A stretch of 64,000 bases of DNA from Leptothrix cholodnii SP-6 (GTDB lineage: Bacteria > Pseudomonadota > Gammaproteobacteria > Burkholderiales > Burkholderiaceae_C), in contig NC_010524.1 of assembly GCF_000019785.1 (NCBI RefSeq), forward strand, positions 868,001 to 932,000. The letters run 5' to 3'. Numbering within the stretch: the first letter of the stretch is position 1; every line of letters starts with the position of its first letter. This document shows positions 17,208 through 25,824 of the stretch, piece after piece. Under the pieces are notes generated by a model. That model was not told the DNA's origin. It saw only the letters and a program-made list of their open reading frames with translations, and ran no database searches. Position numbers and translations under genes: made by a program.

Positions 17208-19094
17208 ATGTCGCACGCCCTCTCCAGTACCCCGGTCGATCCCGACGAGACCGCGGCCCCGCCGCCTGGCGTGGCGGCGTTCAACCGTGCGCTTGCCCGC
17301 TGGATCGCGCCGATCGAACTTGTCACTGCGCTGCTGATGGCGGCCATCGTCGCGATGCTGTTTGGCGGCGTGGTGGCCCGCTACGCATTCGGGCGACCGA
17401 TCACCTGGATCGACGAGATCGTCTCGTTCGCGTTCATCTGGGTGGCGATGCTGGGCGCCGTGCTGGCCATGCATCGCAACGAGCACCTTCGCCTGTCGAT
17501 GTTCGTGGACCGGATGTCACCTCGGCTGAGGGAGTATGTACACGCCTTCGCCCTGGTCGCGATGGCCACGTTCCTGATGGGACTGATCGGACCGGCCATC
17601 GAGCATGTGGAGGTCGAGTGGATCGTGGAAACGCCGGCACTCGGCATTCCGGGTGGCTTGCGTGTGGCGGCGATTGCCGTCGGACTCGTGCTGATGCTGG
17701 CCGTCGTCGCCATCTACTCGGTCCGCACGGTCCCCAAGGCAGCGCTCGCGACGGCCATCCTGGGGGTCGGTGCCTTCGTCGGCCTGTGCCTTTGGTTGTC
17801 GCCGCAGTTCATGCAACTGGGCCTGTTCAACATCGTCATTTTCCTGACCGGCGTGGTCGCGCTGTGCCTGTTCGCCGGGGTACCCATCGCCTTCTGCTTC
17901 GGCTGCGGCGTGATGAGCTTCCTCGCTTTCTCCAGCAACGTGCCGCTGATCGTCATCGTCGGGCGCATCGACGAGGGCATGGCCAACATGGTGCTCGTCT
18001 CGGTGCCGATCTTCGTGCTGCTGGGCTGCGTGCTCGATGCCACCGGCATGGGCAAGGCAATCGTCGATCTGCTGGCGTCGCTGATCGGACACGTCAAGGC
18101 CGGCATGTCCTACGTGCTGCTGGGTTCGCTGTTCATCGTCTCGGGCATCTCGGGTTCCAAGGTCTCCGACATGGCGACCGTCGCTCCGGCGCTGTTCCCG
18201 GAGATGCGCCGGCGCGGCAACAAGCAACCCGAGATGGTGGCGCTGCTCGCCACAGGTGCGGCGATGGCCGACACCGTGCCGCCGAGCATCGTGCTGATCG
18301 TGCTCGGCTCGGTCGCTGGCGTGTCGATCGCCGGCCTGTTCGAGAGCGGCTTCGTCGTCGCGATGGTGCTGCTGCTGTCGCTGCTCCTGCTGGCGCGCTG
18401 GAAGGCCCGTCACGAAGACACCAGCAGCGTGCGCCGCCCGCCGCTGAAGGCGATCGGCAAACTGGCGCTGGTGGCCGCTCCCGCGCTGGTCTTGCCCTTC
18501 CTGATCCGCAGTGCAGTGGGCGGGGGCATCGCGACCGCTACCGAGGTGTCGACGATCGCGGTCCTCTACGCGATGCTGATCGGCCAGGTGCTCTACGGCG
18601 GGCTGGGCTGGAAGCGCGTCTATTCGATGCTGGTCGAGACGGCCGCGCTCAGTGGCGCGATTCTCCTGATCCTCGGCACGGCGTCCGCCATGGCCTGGGC
18701 CATCACCCAGAGCGGCTTGGTCCAGCAGATGTCGCAGGTGCTCACCACCTTGCCCGGCGGCTGGATCGCCTTCATGGGCGTCACGGTCCTGGTCTTCCTG
18801 GTGCTCGGTTGCCTGCTCGAAGGCCTGCCCGCCGTGCTGCTGCTCGCGCCGATCATGTTCCCGATCGCCAAGAAGCTCGGCATCCACGAGATCCACTACT
18901 CCATGGTGATCGTCTGCGCCATGAACGTGGGTTTGATGATGCCGCCGATCGGCGTCGGCTTCTATGTCGCCTGCCGCATCGGCGACGCCAAGCCCGACGA
19001 CGCCATGGTCGCGATCTGGCCCTACATCGCAGCGCTGCTGGGTGGTGTGATCGTGATCGCGATGTTCCCCTGGTTCTCCACCTTCATGCTCTGA
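17208..19094 (+). CDS. TRAP transporter membrane protein, DctQ-DctM fusion
   Basis: 628 residues. Residues ~30-175 are the four-helix DctQ part (VVARYAFGRPITWIDEIVSFAFIW). From ~200 on is the large DctM permease, with AGVPIAFCFGCGVMSF, VSGISGSKVSDMATVAPALFPEM and ADTVPPSIVLIVLGS. The fusion replaces two separate subunits; it is known in several TRAP systems. It uses the sodium or proton gradient to import the DctP ligand. It starts 28 bases after dctP. Confidence 0.93.
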   Translation: MSHALSSTPVDPDETAAPPPGVAAFNRALARWIAPIELVTALLMAAIVAMLFGGVVARYAFGRPITWIDEIVSFAFIWVAMLGAVLAMHRNEHLRLSMFVDRMSPRLREYVHAFALVAMATFLMGLIGPAIEHVEVEWIVETPALGIPGGLRVAAIAVGLVLMLAVVAIYSVRTVPKAALATAILGVGAFVGLCLWLSPQFMQLGLFNIVIFLTGVVALCLFAGVPIAFCFGCGVMSFLAFSSNVPLIVIVGRIDEGMANMVLVSVPIFVLLGCVLDATGMGKAIVDLLASLIGHVKAGMSYVLLGSLFIVSGISGSKVSDMATVAPALFPEMRRRGNKQPEMVALLATGAAMADTVPPSIVLIVLGSVAGVSIAGLFESGFVVAMVLLLSLLLLARWKARHEDTSSVRRPPLKAIGKLALVAAPALVLPFLIRSAVGGGIATATEVSTIAVLYAMLIGQVLYGGLGWKRVYSMLVETAALSGAILLILGTASAMAWAITQSGLVQQMSQVLTTLPGGWIAFMGVTVLVFLVLGCLLEGLPAVLLLAPIMFPIAKKLGIHEIHYSMVIVCAMNVGLMMPPIGVGFYVACRIGDAKPDDAMVAIWPYIAALLGGVIVIAMFPWFSTFML

Positions 19095-19122
19095 CAGTGC
19101 GCCCCATCTACCCGAGAGTGCC

Positions 19123-20046
19123 ATGAACCTCTTCATCACCGGCGCCGGCGGCTACATCGGCGGCTCCCTCTCGACCGCCTTGCTGGCCGCCGGCCACCAC
19201 GTGCGGGGCCTGACGCGCGACGCGGAGACCGCCCGGCGACTGGCCGCATCCGGCATCGAGCCCGTGATGGGCTCGATGGACGATGCCGTTCTGCTCGCCC
19301 GCGAGGCCGCGGGCGCCGACGGCGTGATCAACACGGCCAGCGCCGACCATCCGGCTGCGGTGCAGGCCTTCATCGCAGGGCTGGCCGGATCGGGCAAGCC
19401 GCTCCTGCACACCAGCGGCTCCAGCGTGATCGGCGACGACGCACGCGGCGCACGCCTGTCGGCGCAAGTGTTCGACGAGGACACGCCTCTGGCCGTGCAT
19501 CCGATGAAGCAGGCGCGTCGCGACATCGACCTCATGGTGCTCGGGGCGGCGGAGCGGGGCGTGCGTTCGGCGGTGATCTGTCCCAGCAACATCTACGGCG
19601 TCGGCCGGGGACTCAAGCGCGACAGCGTGCAGATTCCATTTCTTGCCACGAACGCCCGCCAGCAAGGCGTGGTGCAGATCGTCGGCGCGGGTCTGAACGT
19701 CTGGTCGAACGTGCACATCGATGACGTCGTCGACCTCTACCTGCTGGCGCTCGAGAAGTCACCAGCCGGCGCCTTCTACTTTGCCGAGAACGGCGAGGCC
19801 TCCTTCGGCGACATCGGTGCGGCCATCGCTCGGCGGCTCGGACTGCCGGGCATCGAATCCCTGCCGGCCGAACTGGCCGCCCAGCGCTGGGGTGAGGCGC
19901 GGGCCTGGTTCTCGCTCGGCAGCAACAGCCGCGTGCGTTCGGCGCGTGCCCGCCGCGAGCTTGGCTGGGTGCCTCGCCATGCCTCGGTGATCGACTGGAT
20001 CGAGCGCGAGATGCCGCTCGCTGAACCCACTTCCCCATCTTCTTGA
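19123..20046 (+). CDS. NAD(P)-dependent epimerase/dehydratase (extended SDR)
   Basis: 307 residues. The Rossmann start reads MNLFITGAGGYIGGSLSTAL. An atypical active-site region has Ser in HTSGSSVIG, and no clear YxxxK is obvious at the usual place, though PMKQARRDIDLMV may carry the Lys. The mid-domain SNIYGVGRG is typical of extended SDRs. The group includes NAD-dependent epimerases and nucleoside-sugar or ketone reductases. The role in this operon is not defined; with the other SDR it may process the imported acid. Confidence 0.82.
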   Translation: MNLFITGAGGYIGGSLSTALLAAGHHVRGLTRDAETARRLAASGIEPVMGSMDDAVLLAREAAGADGVINTASADHPAAVQAFIAGLAGSGKPLLHTSGSSVIGDDARGARLSAQVFDEDTPLAVHPMKQARRDIDLMVLGAAERGVRSAVICPSNIYGVGRGLKRDSVQIPFLATNARQQGVVQIVGAGLNVWSNVHIDDVVDLYLLALEKSPAGAFYFAENGEASFGDIGAAIARRLGLPGIESLPAELAAQRWGEARAWFSLGSNSRVRSARARRELGWVPRHASVIDWIEREMPLAEPTSPSS

Positions 20047-20057
20047 ACGAGGCGCAA

Positions 20058-20828
20058 ATGCTATTGAAGGACAAGGTGTGCGTGATTGCAGGTGCAGCCT
20101 CGCTGCGCAGCATCGGCTACGCCACGGCTGAACTGTTTGTCGAACACGGTGCGAAGGTCGTGGTCACCGATCTCATGATGGACGAGCAGGTGCTCGCCGG
20201 CATCCGGTCGTCGATCGAGAGCCAGCTCAAGCGCCCTGTGGAGATCCACGGGTTGCGCTGTGACGTCAGCAAGGCCGATGACTGCGATCAACTGGTCCGC
20301 CAGGTGCTCGATCTGCACGGCACCATCGACTGCCTCGTCAACTCGGCAGGCATCGTCAAGTCGACCCCGCTGCTGGACATCGGCGCCCAGGAGCTGGACC
20401 TGATGTTCGACGTCAACCTCAAGGGCGCCTTCTTCCTGTGCCAGAGCGTGCTGCGGGTGTTCGTCGAACGCCGCGCGGGCACCATCGTCAACGTCGCATC
20501 GCTCGCGGCGCAGCGCGGTGGCGGACTTGTCGGCGGCCCTCACTACGCGGCATCCAAGGGCGGCATGCTGAGCCTGACGAGAAGCATCGCGCGCGAGTTC
20601 GGCCCTATGGGCATTCGCGCCAATGCCATCTGCCCCGCGATGATCGACACGCCCATGCTCGACGGCCTGCCGGCGGATCGGCTGAGCGGCATCATCGACG
20701 CGATCCCCCTGAAGCGCACCGGCACACGGCGGGAAGCGGCCGGCGCCTGTCTCTTCCTGGCCTGCGAGCTGTCCGGCTTCGTCACCGGTGCCACCCTCGA
20801 CGTCAATGGCGGTACCCACATCCATTGA
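20058..20828 (+). CDS. SDR-family oxidoreductase
   Basis: 256 residues with IAGAASLRSIGYATAELF as an SDR cofactor loop of the Gly-poor type, then NSAGIV, and the catalytic Ser-Tyr-Lys in VASLAAQRGGGLVGGPHYAASKGG. The end (SGFVTGATLDVNGG) is typical of FabG-like enzymes. The ATG at 20058 has GAGG 7 bases upstream; the in-frame TTG at 20043 overlaps the previous stop and is rejected. Likely a second alcohol/keto oxidoreductase of the TRAP-linked pathway. Confidence 0.88.
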   Translation: MLLKDKVCVIAGAASLRSIGYATAELFVEHGAKVVVTDLMMDEQVLAGIRSSIESQLKRPVEIHGLRCDVSKADDCDQLVRQVLDLHGTIDCLVNSAGIVKSTPLLDIGAQELDLMFDVNLKGAFFLCQSVLRVFVERRAGTIVNVASLAAQRGGGLVGGPHYAASKGGMLSLTRSIAREFGPMGIRANAICPAMIDTPMLDGLPADRLSGIIDAIPLKRTGTRREAAGACLFLACELSGFVTGATLDVNGGTHIH

Positions 20829-20869
20829 ACGCGGTTCACTCGCCGACCACGCTTGAACACGAGGGCCTC

Positions 20870-21280
20870 ATGAGCAAGCAAGCGCATTTCCTTCCATTCG
20901 CCTCCTTGCCCGAGATCGCGCGTGGCAACGGCATCGTCAACTACCTCATCGCGAGCAAGAAGGTGGGGGCACGCGCCATGCACACCGGCATCACGATGCT
21001 GCCGGTGGGTGTGCCGGCACCGAGACATTCCCACAACGCCGAAGAGCAGGTCACCGTTCTGGAAGGCCGGGTGAAGATCGTGCTGGAAGACCGCGAGCAA
21101 GTCTGCAGCCGCTTCGATTCCACCTTCATCTCGGCCGGTGTCGTACACGAACTCGTCAACGTGGGCGATGCGCCGGCCTACGTGCTGGTGGTCTACGGTT
21201 CGCCGGACGTGGACCGCACCTTCGCGGCAACCGGCGAGACCGTCGCCATTGGCTCGGACGGCGATCGATTCGTCCGCTGA
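20870..21280 (+). CDS. Small cupin-domain protein
   Basis: 136 residues, a single beta-barrel cupin. Motif 1 is PRHSHNAEEQVTVLEGRVKI (His, His, Glu metal ligands), and motif 2 is ISAGVVHELVNVG with the last His. Cupins of this size are often metal-dependent isomerases, dioxygenases or sensory proteins. It lies in the TRAP operon between the SDR and the ABM protein. The activity is not recognisable beyond the fold. Confidence 0.85.
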   Translation: MSKQAHFLPFASLPEIARGNGIVNYLIASKKVGARAMHTGITMLPVGVPAPRHSHNAEEQVTVLEGRVKIVLEDREQVCSRFDSTFISAGVVHELVNVGDAPAYVLVVYGSPDVDRTFAATGETVAIGSDGDRFVR

Positions 21281-21312
21281 GCTTCATCTCACCTTCCATG
21301 CAGGGACGCACC

Positions 21313-21636
21313 ATGATTCTCGAGATCGCCGATATCCGCATCCAGCCTGGCCGCCAGGCCGACTTCGAACGCGCCGTGAAGCAGGGCTTCGACGTGGTCT
21401 TCCCGCAGGCCAAGGGCTTCCTCGGGCATGAGGTCCGACATGGCATCGAATCGCCGGAGCGCTACGTGCTGCTGCTGCACTGGGCCACGCTCGAGGACCA
21501 CACGGTCGCCTTCCGGGGTTCGCCCTTGTATGCCCAATGGCGCGGCTTGGTAGGCGAATTCTTCGCGCAGCCACCGCTGGTCGAGCACTTCGACCTGATC
21601 GGCCGGTCCGGCGCGCCTGATGGAACTGCACGATGA
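21313..21636 (+). CDS. Antibiotic biosynthesis monooxygenase (ABM)-type protein
   Basis: 107 residues of the dimeric ferredoxin-like ABM fold: MILEIADIRIQPGRQADFER at the start, GFLGHEVRHGIESPERYVLLLHW midway, and a C-terminal helix with FFAQPPLVEHF. Relatives are cofactor-free monooxygenases or heme-binding proteins. The ATG at 21313 has GGGA upstream; the ATG at 21298 is an alternative. Its stop overlaps the start of the hemerythrin-like gene by four bases (ATGA), so the two are translationally coupled. Confidence 0.83.
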   Translation: MILEIADIRIQPGRQADFERAVKQGFDVVFPQAKGFLGHEVRHGIESPERYVLLLHWATLEDHTVAFRGSPLYAQWRGLVGEFFAQPPLVEHFDLIGRSGAPDGTAR

Positions 21637-22184
21637 GCGCAGGCCAGATCCCCGCCGGTCATGAACCGGTCCAGTCCTTCGCCGATTGCCACACCGGTAT
21701 CGTGCAGGTGCTCAATGGCCTCGGAGAACTGCCGGCCTTGCTCGCATCGGCGCATAAGGCGCAGGCTGTCGCGGGCCAGGTCGATACATTTTTCCAGCAA
21801 GTCATCGTCCTGCACCACCGCGAAGAGGAAGATGATCTCTTTCCGGCGGTGCTTGCCAGCGCGACGGCCGGGGAGGAGCGGGACGAGGTCGAGCGACTGA
21901 TCGCACGGCTGACCTCCGAGCATCGTCAACTGGAGGCCAGTTTCCACCGACTCCTGCCTGCCATCGAGATGATCCGCCACGGTGCCCTGGCTCCGCTCGA
22001 TCGTGCTGATGTGGCCGGCCTGGTGCGCGAGTACCTGGCTCATGCGAGTTTCGAGGAGGCGATCTTCCTGCCCAAGGCACACGCCATCCTGGGCCGCAAC
22101 AGCGACCACATGGCGGCGCTGGGCCTGTCGCTGCACATCCGGCATGCGTCCGAGGATGTGCGGCGTCGCTTCGGGAGCGTCTGA
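21633..22184 (+). CDS. Hemerythrin-like HHE-domain protein
   Basis: 183 residues, four-helix bundle. Candidate di-iron ligands are His in FADCHTGI, LHHREEEDDLFP, EHRQLEASFHRL, and HASFEEAIFLP, the usual hemerythrin H...HxxxE...H...H pattern in variant form. Such proteins bind O2, NO or iron. It is last in the plus-strand TRAP operon. A link to an O2-dependent step (ABM or cupin) in the same operon is possible but unproven. Confidence 0.8.
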   Translation: MSAGQIPAGHEPVQSFADCHTGIVQVLNGLGELPALLASAHKAQAVAGQVDTFFQQVIVLHHREEEDDLFPAVLASATAGEERDEVERLIARLTSEHRQLEASFHRLLPAIEMIRHGALAPLDRADVAGLVREYLAHASFEEAIFLPKAHAILGRNSDHMAALGLSLHIRHASEDVRRRFGSV

Positions 22185-22212
22185 CGCCAGCACGGCTTTT
22201 CGAGCCACGCAT

Positions 22213-23130
22213 TCAATCCAATCGGCCCTTCGCCGCGTAGGCGACGAGTTGGTCGACCACATAGCGCACGCGAGGGCTCAAATGCCGTTGCCGGGGCCAT
22301 ACGGCATGCACTTCCACACCCACAGCCGAGTGCGCCGGCAAGATCGACCTCAGAGACCCATCCGCGAGCGGTTCACGTACCAGCGAGATCGGCAACTGCA
22401 CGATCCCGAGCCCTCCGATCGCAGCATCCATCATCGCCTCGCCATCGCTCAAACGATGCGTGGCGGGCGGCGTGAATCGCTCCACCGCGCCGCCGTCGCT
22501 GACGAACCAGACGAGTGGGGGGCCCTTCAAGCTACCCACGATGCAACGATGCGCACGGACGTCGGCCAGTGTCATGGGTTCGCCGTGCATCCGCAGGTAT
22601 TCGGGTGAAGCGCAGATCACGCGCTCCTGTGTCACGAGACGACGTGCAACCAGATCACTGCTGTCCGTCAGCGCGCCGAAGCGTATCGCCAGGTCGACAT
22701 CTTCTTGAAGCAGATCACTCGTGGCGTCCGTGAAGGTCAAGGTCAGGCTCAAGTCCGGATGAGGTCGAGTGATCTCGATCAGCACAGGCAGCAGCACGCG
22801 CCTTCCGAAGGCCACCGGCATGTCGATGTGCAATCGTCCGCTCAAGATCTGGTTGCGCGACGACAGTGCGGCCTGGGCTGCGGCCACTTCCTCGATGGCC
22901 GCGGTGCACGCCGACAGATACGCCTCGCCATCCGCAGTGAGCCGCATGAGACGGGTCGTGCGGTGGAACAACTTGAAACCCAGTCGTTCTTCCAGGCGAG
23001 CAACTGTCTTGCCGACAGCCGACTTCGTCAGGCCCAGTCGCTCTGCCGCATCGGTGAACGTACGGGAGCGTGCTGCCGCCACGAAAACGGCCACCCCGGC
23101 AAGAGGATCGCGATCCATCGATGTATCCAT
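22213..23130 (-). CDS. LysR-family transcriptional regulator
   Basis: 305 residues. The N-terminal winged HTH reads FVAAARSRTFTDAAERLGLTKSAVGKTVARLEERLGFKLFHRTTR, followed by the LysR effector domain. It resembles the large group near AaeR/DmlR-type regulators. It is transcribed away from the small tautomerase gene at 23261, its probable target. The start may also be the ATG four codons in. Confidence 0.9.
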   Translation of the reverse strand: MDTSMDRDPLAGVAVFVAAARSRTFTDAAERLGLTKSAVGKTVARLEERLGFKLFHRTTRLMRLTADGEAYLSACTAAIEEVAAAQAALSSRNQILSGRLHIDMPVAFGRRVLLPVLIEITRPHPDLSLTLTFTDATSDLLQEDVDLAIRFGALTDSSDLVARRLVTQERVICASPEYLRMHGEPMTLADVRAHRCIVGSLKGPPLVWFVSDGGAVERFTPPATHRLSDGEAMMDAAIGGLGIVQLPISLVREPLADGSLRSILPAHSAVGVEVHAVWPRQRHLSPRVRYVVDQLVAYAAKGRLD

Positions 23131-23131
23131 T

Positions 23132-23147
23132 CACTCTACACAGAGTG
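23132..23147. promoter_or_regulatory. Palindrome upstream of the LysR gene, possible autoregulatory site
   Basis: CACTCT-ACAC-AGAGTG forms a hyphenated palindrome directly upstream of the LysR start, in the 130-base divergent region shared with the tautomerase gene. The position fits a LysR operator or the start-point region of the regulator. Confidence 0.4.
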
Positions 23148-23260
23148 TATAAATCGGCTAATTATCTCTCTATGTTCCCCATTAGGATCAAGTTTCCACA
23201 GCCGGAAGGGCATCACGCTGATGCTGATCTCCGGCTTCAACCATTGAAAAGGAGCACGAG

Positions 23261-23464
23261 ATGCCTGTCGTTCGAGTGAGTTGGTTTGAAGGCAAGGACC
23301 ATGCGCAAAAGGAGAAGGTTGCCGCGGAGATCACCGATAGCATCGTTCGTCACACGGCGACCGACCCCAACTACATCTACGTGATCTTCGAGGATGTGAA
23401 GGCGTCGGACTGGGCCGGTGCCGGCAAACTCTTCGGGAAGAGCCCGGAGGCTGGCGAAGGCTGA
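23261..23464 (+). CDS. 4-Oxalocrotonate tautomerase-family protein
   Basis: 67 residues starting MPVVRVSWFEGKDHAQKEKV. Removal of Met exposes Pro1, the catalytic base of the tautomerase superfamily. The protein is 4-OT-sized and ends GKLFGKSPEAGEG. It may act on an enol of an aromatic-cleavage product or another keto acid. It is preceded by AAAAGGAG and divergent from the LysR gene. Confidence 0.85.
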   Translation: MPVVRVSWFEGKDHAQKEKVAAEITDSIVRHTATDPNYIYVIFEDVKASDWAGAGKLFGKSPEAGEG

Positions 23465-23478
23465 CCCTGAAACGGCGG

Positions 23479-23892
23479 TCAGACGGACGCCGGACCTTGC
23501 CGGAACTGCTGGATGTCCGGTTGGTGAACCCACGATTGAGCGGATTCACACCACAAGGACATCGTGGGCTTGACCCACGATGTGTCCTTCAATGTTCCCG
23601 CTTTCAGCCAGATCAGGCCAGGACGTGAGACCACGTCCGAAAAAATGGGGGAGCCGCAGTTTGGACAGAAATGGCGATAGACCGCCTGCCCACTGCTCCC
23701 CCTATCGGCAAATACCTGGGTCTGACCCGTCTCGAACTTCAAGGAACCTTTGGGTATCCCGACATTGACCGAGAAAGCCCCGCCCGACTGCTTCTGGCAA
23801 TGCGTGCAATTGCACAGCGCAACCACCAGGGGCTCGGCCATCGAGGCGTATTGAACTTGGCCGCAGAGACAACTGCCTTCAATTTTTGCCAT
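23479..23892 (-). CDS. GFA-family (glutathione-dependent formaldehyde-activating-like) zinc protein
   Basis: 137 residues. Zinc ligands lie in GSCLCGQVQY, CNCTHCQKQSGGAF and FCPNCGSPIF, the hallmark set of the GFA/CENP-V fold. Most family members have no proven role in formaldehyde metabolism; some are S-hydroxymethyl-glutathione carriers. It is convergent with the tautomerase gene (15 bases apart). Confidence 0.88.
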   Translation of the reverse strand: MAKIEGSCLCGQVQYASMAEPLVVALCNCTHCQKQSGGAFSVNVGIPKGSLKFETGQTQVFADRGSSGQAVYRHFCPNCGSPIFSDVVSRPGLIWLKAGTLKDTSWVKPTMSLWCESAQSWVHQPDIQQFRQGPASV

Positions 23893-23944
23893 GGCTGAAA
23901 GAACCTGCGTCGGATGGCGTGTTGACGTGGGTCGACCCGTTTGG

Positions 23945-25147
23945 TCATACCCTCTCGATGATCAGCGCGATGCCCTGCCCGACGCCGATGCACATCGTGC
24001 ACAGCGCGTAGCGGCCCTGGATGCGGTGCAGCTGATTGATCGCCGTGGTCACCAGCCGCGCGCCGCTCGCGCCCAGCGGATGGCCCAGCGCGATCGCGCC
24101 GCCGTTCGGGTTGACGCGCGCATCGTCATCGGCCAGGCCGAGGTCGCGCAGCACTGCCAGGCCTTGTGCAGCGAAGGCCTCGTTCAGTTCGATCACGTCC
24201 ATCTGAGCCAGCGTCAGGCCGGTCAGTGCCAGCACGCGGCGCGTGGCCGGCGACGGGCCGAAGCCCATGATGCGCGGCGCCACACCGGCGGTGGCCATGC
24301 CGACCACGCGGGCGCGTGGCGTCAGGCCGTTCATCGCCGCGACGGTCTCGCTGGCCAGCAGCAGCGCGCAGGCGCCGTCGTTGACGCCGGACGCATTGCC
24401 GGCCGTCACCGTGCCGTCCGGGCGCACGACGCCCTTCAACTTGGCGAGCGACTCGATCGAGGTCTCGCGCGGGTGTTCGTCCTTCGACACGACGACCGGA
24501 TCGCCCTTCTTCTGCGCGATCGTCACCGGCGTGATCTCGGCGTCGAAGTAGCCCGACTTCTGCGCCGCCACCGCCTTCAGCTGCGAGGCCAGCGCCATGC
24601 GGTCCTGCGAGGCGCGGTCGATGCCGAAATCGGTGGCGACGTTCTCGGCCGTCTCGGGCATCGAGTCGACGCCGTATTGCGCCTTCATGAGCTTGTTGAC
24701 GAAGCGCCAGCCGATCGTGGTGTCGTAGACCGCGTTGCTGCGGCTGAACGCGCTCTCGGCCTTGGGCATCACGAACGGTGCGCGGCTCATGCTCTCGACG
24801 CCGCCGGCGATCATCAGGCCGGCCTCGCCGGCCTTGATGGCGCGGGCGGCCGTGCCCACGGCATCCATGCCCGAGCCGCACAGGCGGTTGATGGTCGAGC
24901 CCGGCACGTCCAGCGGCAGGCCGGCCAGCAGCGCGGACATGCGCGCGACGTTGCGGTTGTCCTCGCCGGCCTGATTCGCGCAGCCGTAGAGCACGTCGGT
25001 GACCTGGGCCCAGTCGACGCCGGGGTTGCGCGCCATCAGCGCGGCGATCGGGATGGCACCGAGGTCGTCGGCTCGCACCGATGACAGCGCGCCGCCGTAG
25101 CGGCCGAAGGGGGTGCGGATGGCGTCGCAGATGTAGGCGTGGGTCAT
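23945..25147 (-). CDS. pcaF: 3-Oxoadipyl-CoA thiolase (first copy)
   Basis: 400 residues. It has Cys90 in [10 protein letters not shown], His356 in [17 protein letters not shown] and Cys386 in [10 protein letters not shown], the three catalytic thiolase residues. It starts [20 protein letters not shown], characteristic of PcaF/PaaJ. It cleaves 3-oxoadipyl-CoA to succinyl-CoA plus acetyl-CoA. It ends the operon dioxygenase - pcaI - pcaJ - pcaF (4 bases after pcaJ). A second copy at 36419-37621 differs at only 18 of 400 residues by my count. Confidence 0.95.
   Translation of the reverse strand: MTHAYICDAIRTPFGRYGGALSSVRADDLGAIPIAALMARNPGVDWAQVTDVLYGCANQAGEDNRNVARMSALLAGLPLDVPGSTINRLCGSGMDAVGTAARAIKAGEAGLMIAGGVESMSRAPFVMPKAESAFSRSNAVYDTTIGWRFVNKLMKAQYGVDSMPETAENVATDFGIDRASQDRMALASQLKAVAAQKSGYFDAEITPVTIAQKKGDPVVVSKDEHPRETSIESLAKLKGVVRPDGTVTAGNASGVNDGACALLLASETVAAMNGLTPRARVVGMATAGVAPRIMGFGPSPATRRVLALTGLTLAQMDVIELNEAFAAQGLAVLRDLGLADDDARVNPNGGAIALGHPLGASGARLVTTAINQLHRIQGRYALCTMCIGVGQGIALIIERV
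23945..25147 (-). repeat. Direct repeat, left copy (pcaF duplication)
   Basis: This 1203-base stretch is repeated at 36419-37621 in the same orientation with high nucleotide similarity. The flanking genes differ, so the repeat is limited to the thiolase gene. The copies enclose about 11.3 kb that recombination between them could delete. Confidence 0.85.
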
Positions 25148-25151
25148 GGGA

Positions 25152-25814
25152 TCAATGCTTGGTATCGAGTTGAAGCAGTGCTGCCCCGGTTAGCGCCTGG
25201 AGCGCGTCGAGTTCGACACCCGGCGCAAGGTCGATCACGACGAGTCCTTGGGCGGTGACATCGAGCACCGCGAGGTCGGTGTAGATCCGGCTGACGCAGC
25301 CCACGCCGGTCAGCGGGTAGGTGCAGGCGGCAACGATCTTGGCCTCGCCCGACTTGGTGGTGTGCTCCATCATCACGAAGGTCTTCTTGGCGCCGACGGC
25401 CAGATCCATGGCGCCGCCGACGGCCGGAATCGCGTCCGCTGCGCCGGTGTGCCAGTTGGCGAGGTCGCCCGTGGCGGACACCTGGAAGGCACCGAGCACG
25501 CAGATGTCGAGGTGGCCGCCGCGCATCATCGCGAAGCTGTCGGCATGGTGGAAGAAGCAGCCGCCGGGCAGCAGCGTGACCGGCTGCTTGCCGGCGTTGA
25601 TCAGGTCGTAGTCCTCCTCGCCTTCGGCCGGCGCGGGGCCCATGCCGATGACGCCGTTCTCGCTGTGCATCATCACTTCGCGGTCGGCCGGCAGGTGGTT
25701 GGCCACCCGCGTGGGCAGGCCGATGCCGAGGTTGACGACCGCGCCGTCGGGGATGTCGCGTGCCACGCGCAGCGCCATCTCGTCGCGGTTCCAGCGCTTG
25801 GGGGTTGTGCTCAT
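25152..25814 (-). CDS. pcaJ: 3-Oxoadipate CoA-transferase, beta subunit
   Basis: 220 residues of family I CoA-transferase, beta type. The catalytic Glu52 lies in MMHSENGVIGMGP. GCFFHHADSFAMMRGGHLD and TKSGEAKIV are typical of PcaJ/ScoB. With PcaI it moves CoA from succinyl-CoA to 3-oxoadipate. The ATG at 25814 has GAGGAGC upstream; the longer frame from 25871 runs into pcaI. It lies 10 bases after the pcaI stop. Confidence 0.95.
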   Translation of the reverse strand: MSTTPKRWNRDEMALRVARDIPDGAVVNLGIGLPTRVANHLPADREVMMHSENGVIGMGPAPAEGEEDYDLINAGKQPVTLLPGGCFFHHADSFAMMRGGHLDICVLGAFQVSATGDLANWHTGAADAIPAVGGAMDLAVGAKKTFVMMEHTTKSGEAKIVAACTYPLTGVGCVSRIYTDLAVLDVTAQGLVVIDLAPGVELDALQALTGAALLQLDTKH

Positions 25815-25824
25815 GTGATGCTCC

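Noticed and set aside
17517..19139. 540-residue minus-strand frame over the TRAP permease
   Set aside because: Asp/Gln/His-rich antisense frame of a membrane protein gene; no homology-like motif.
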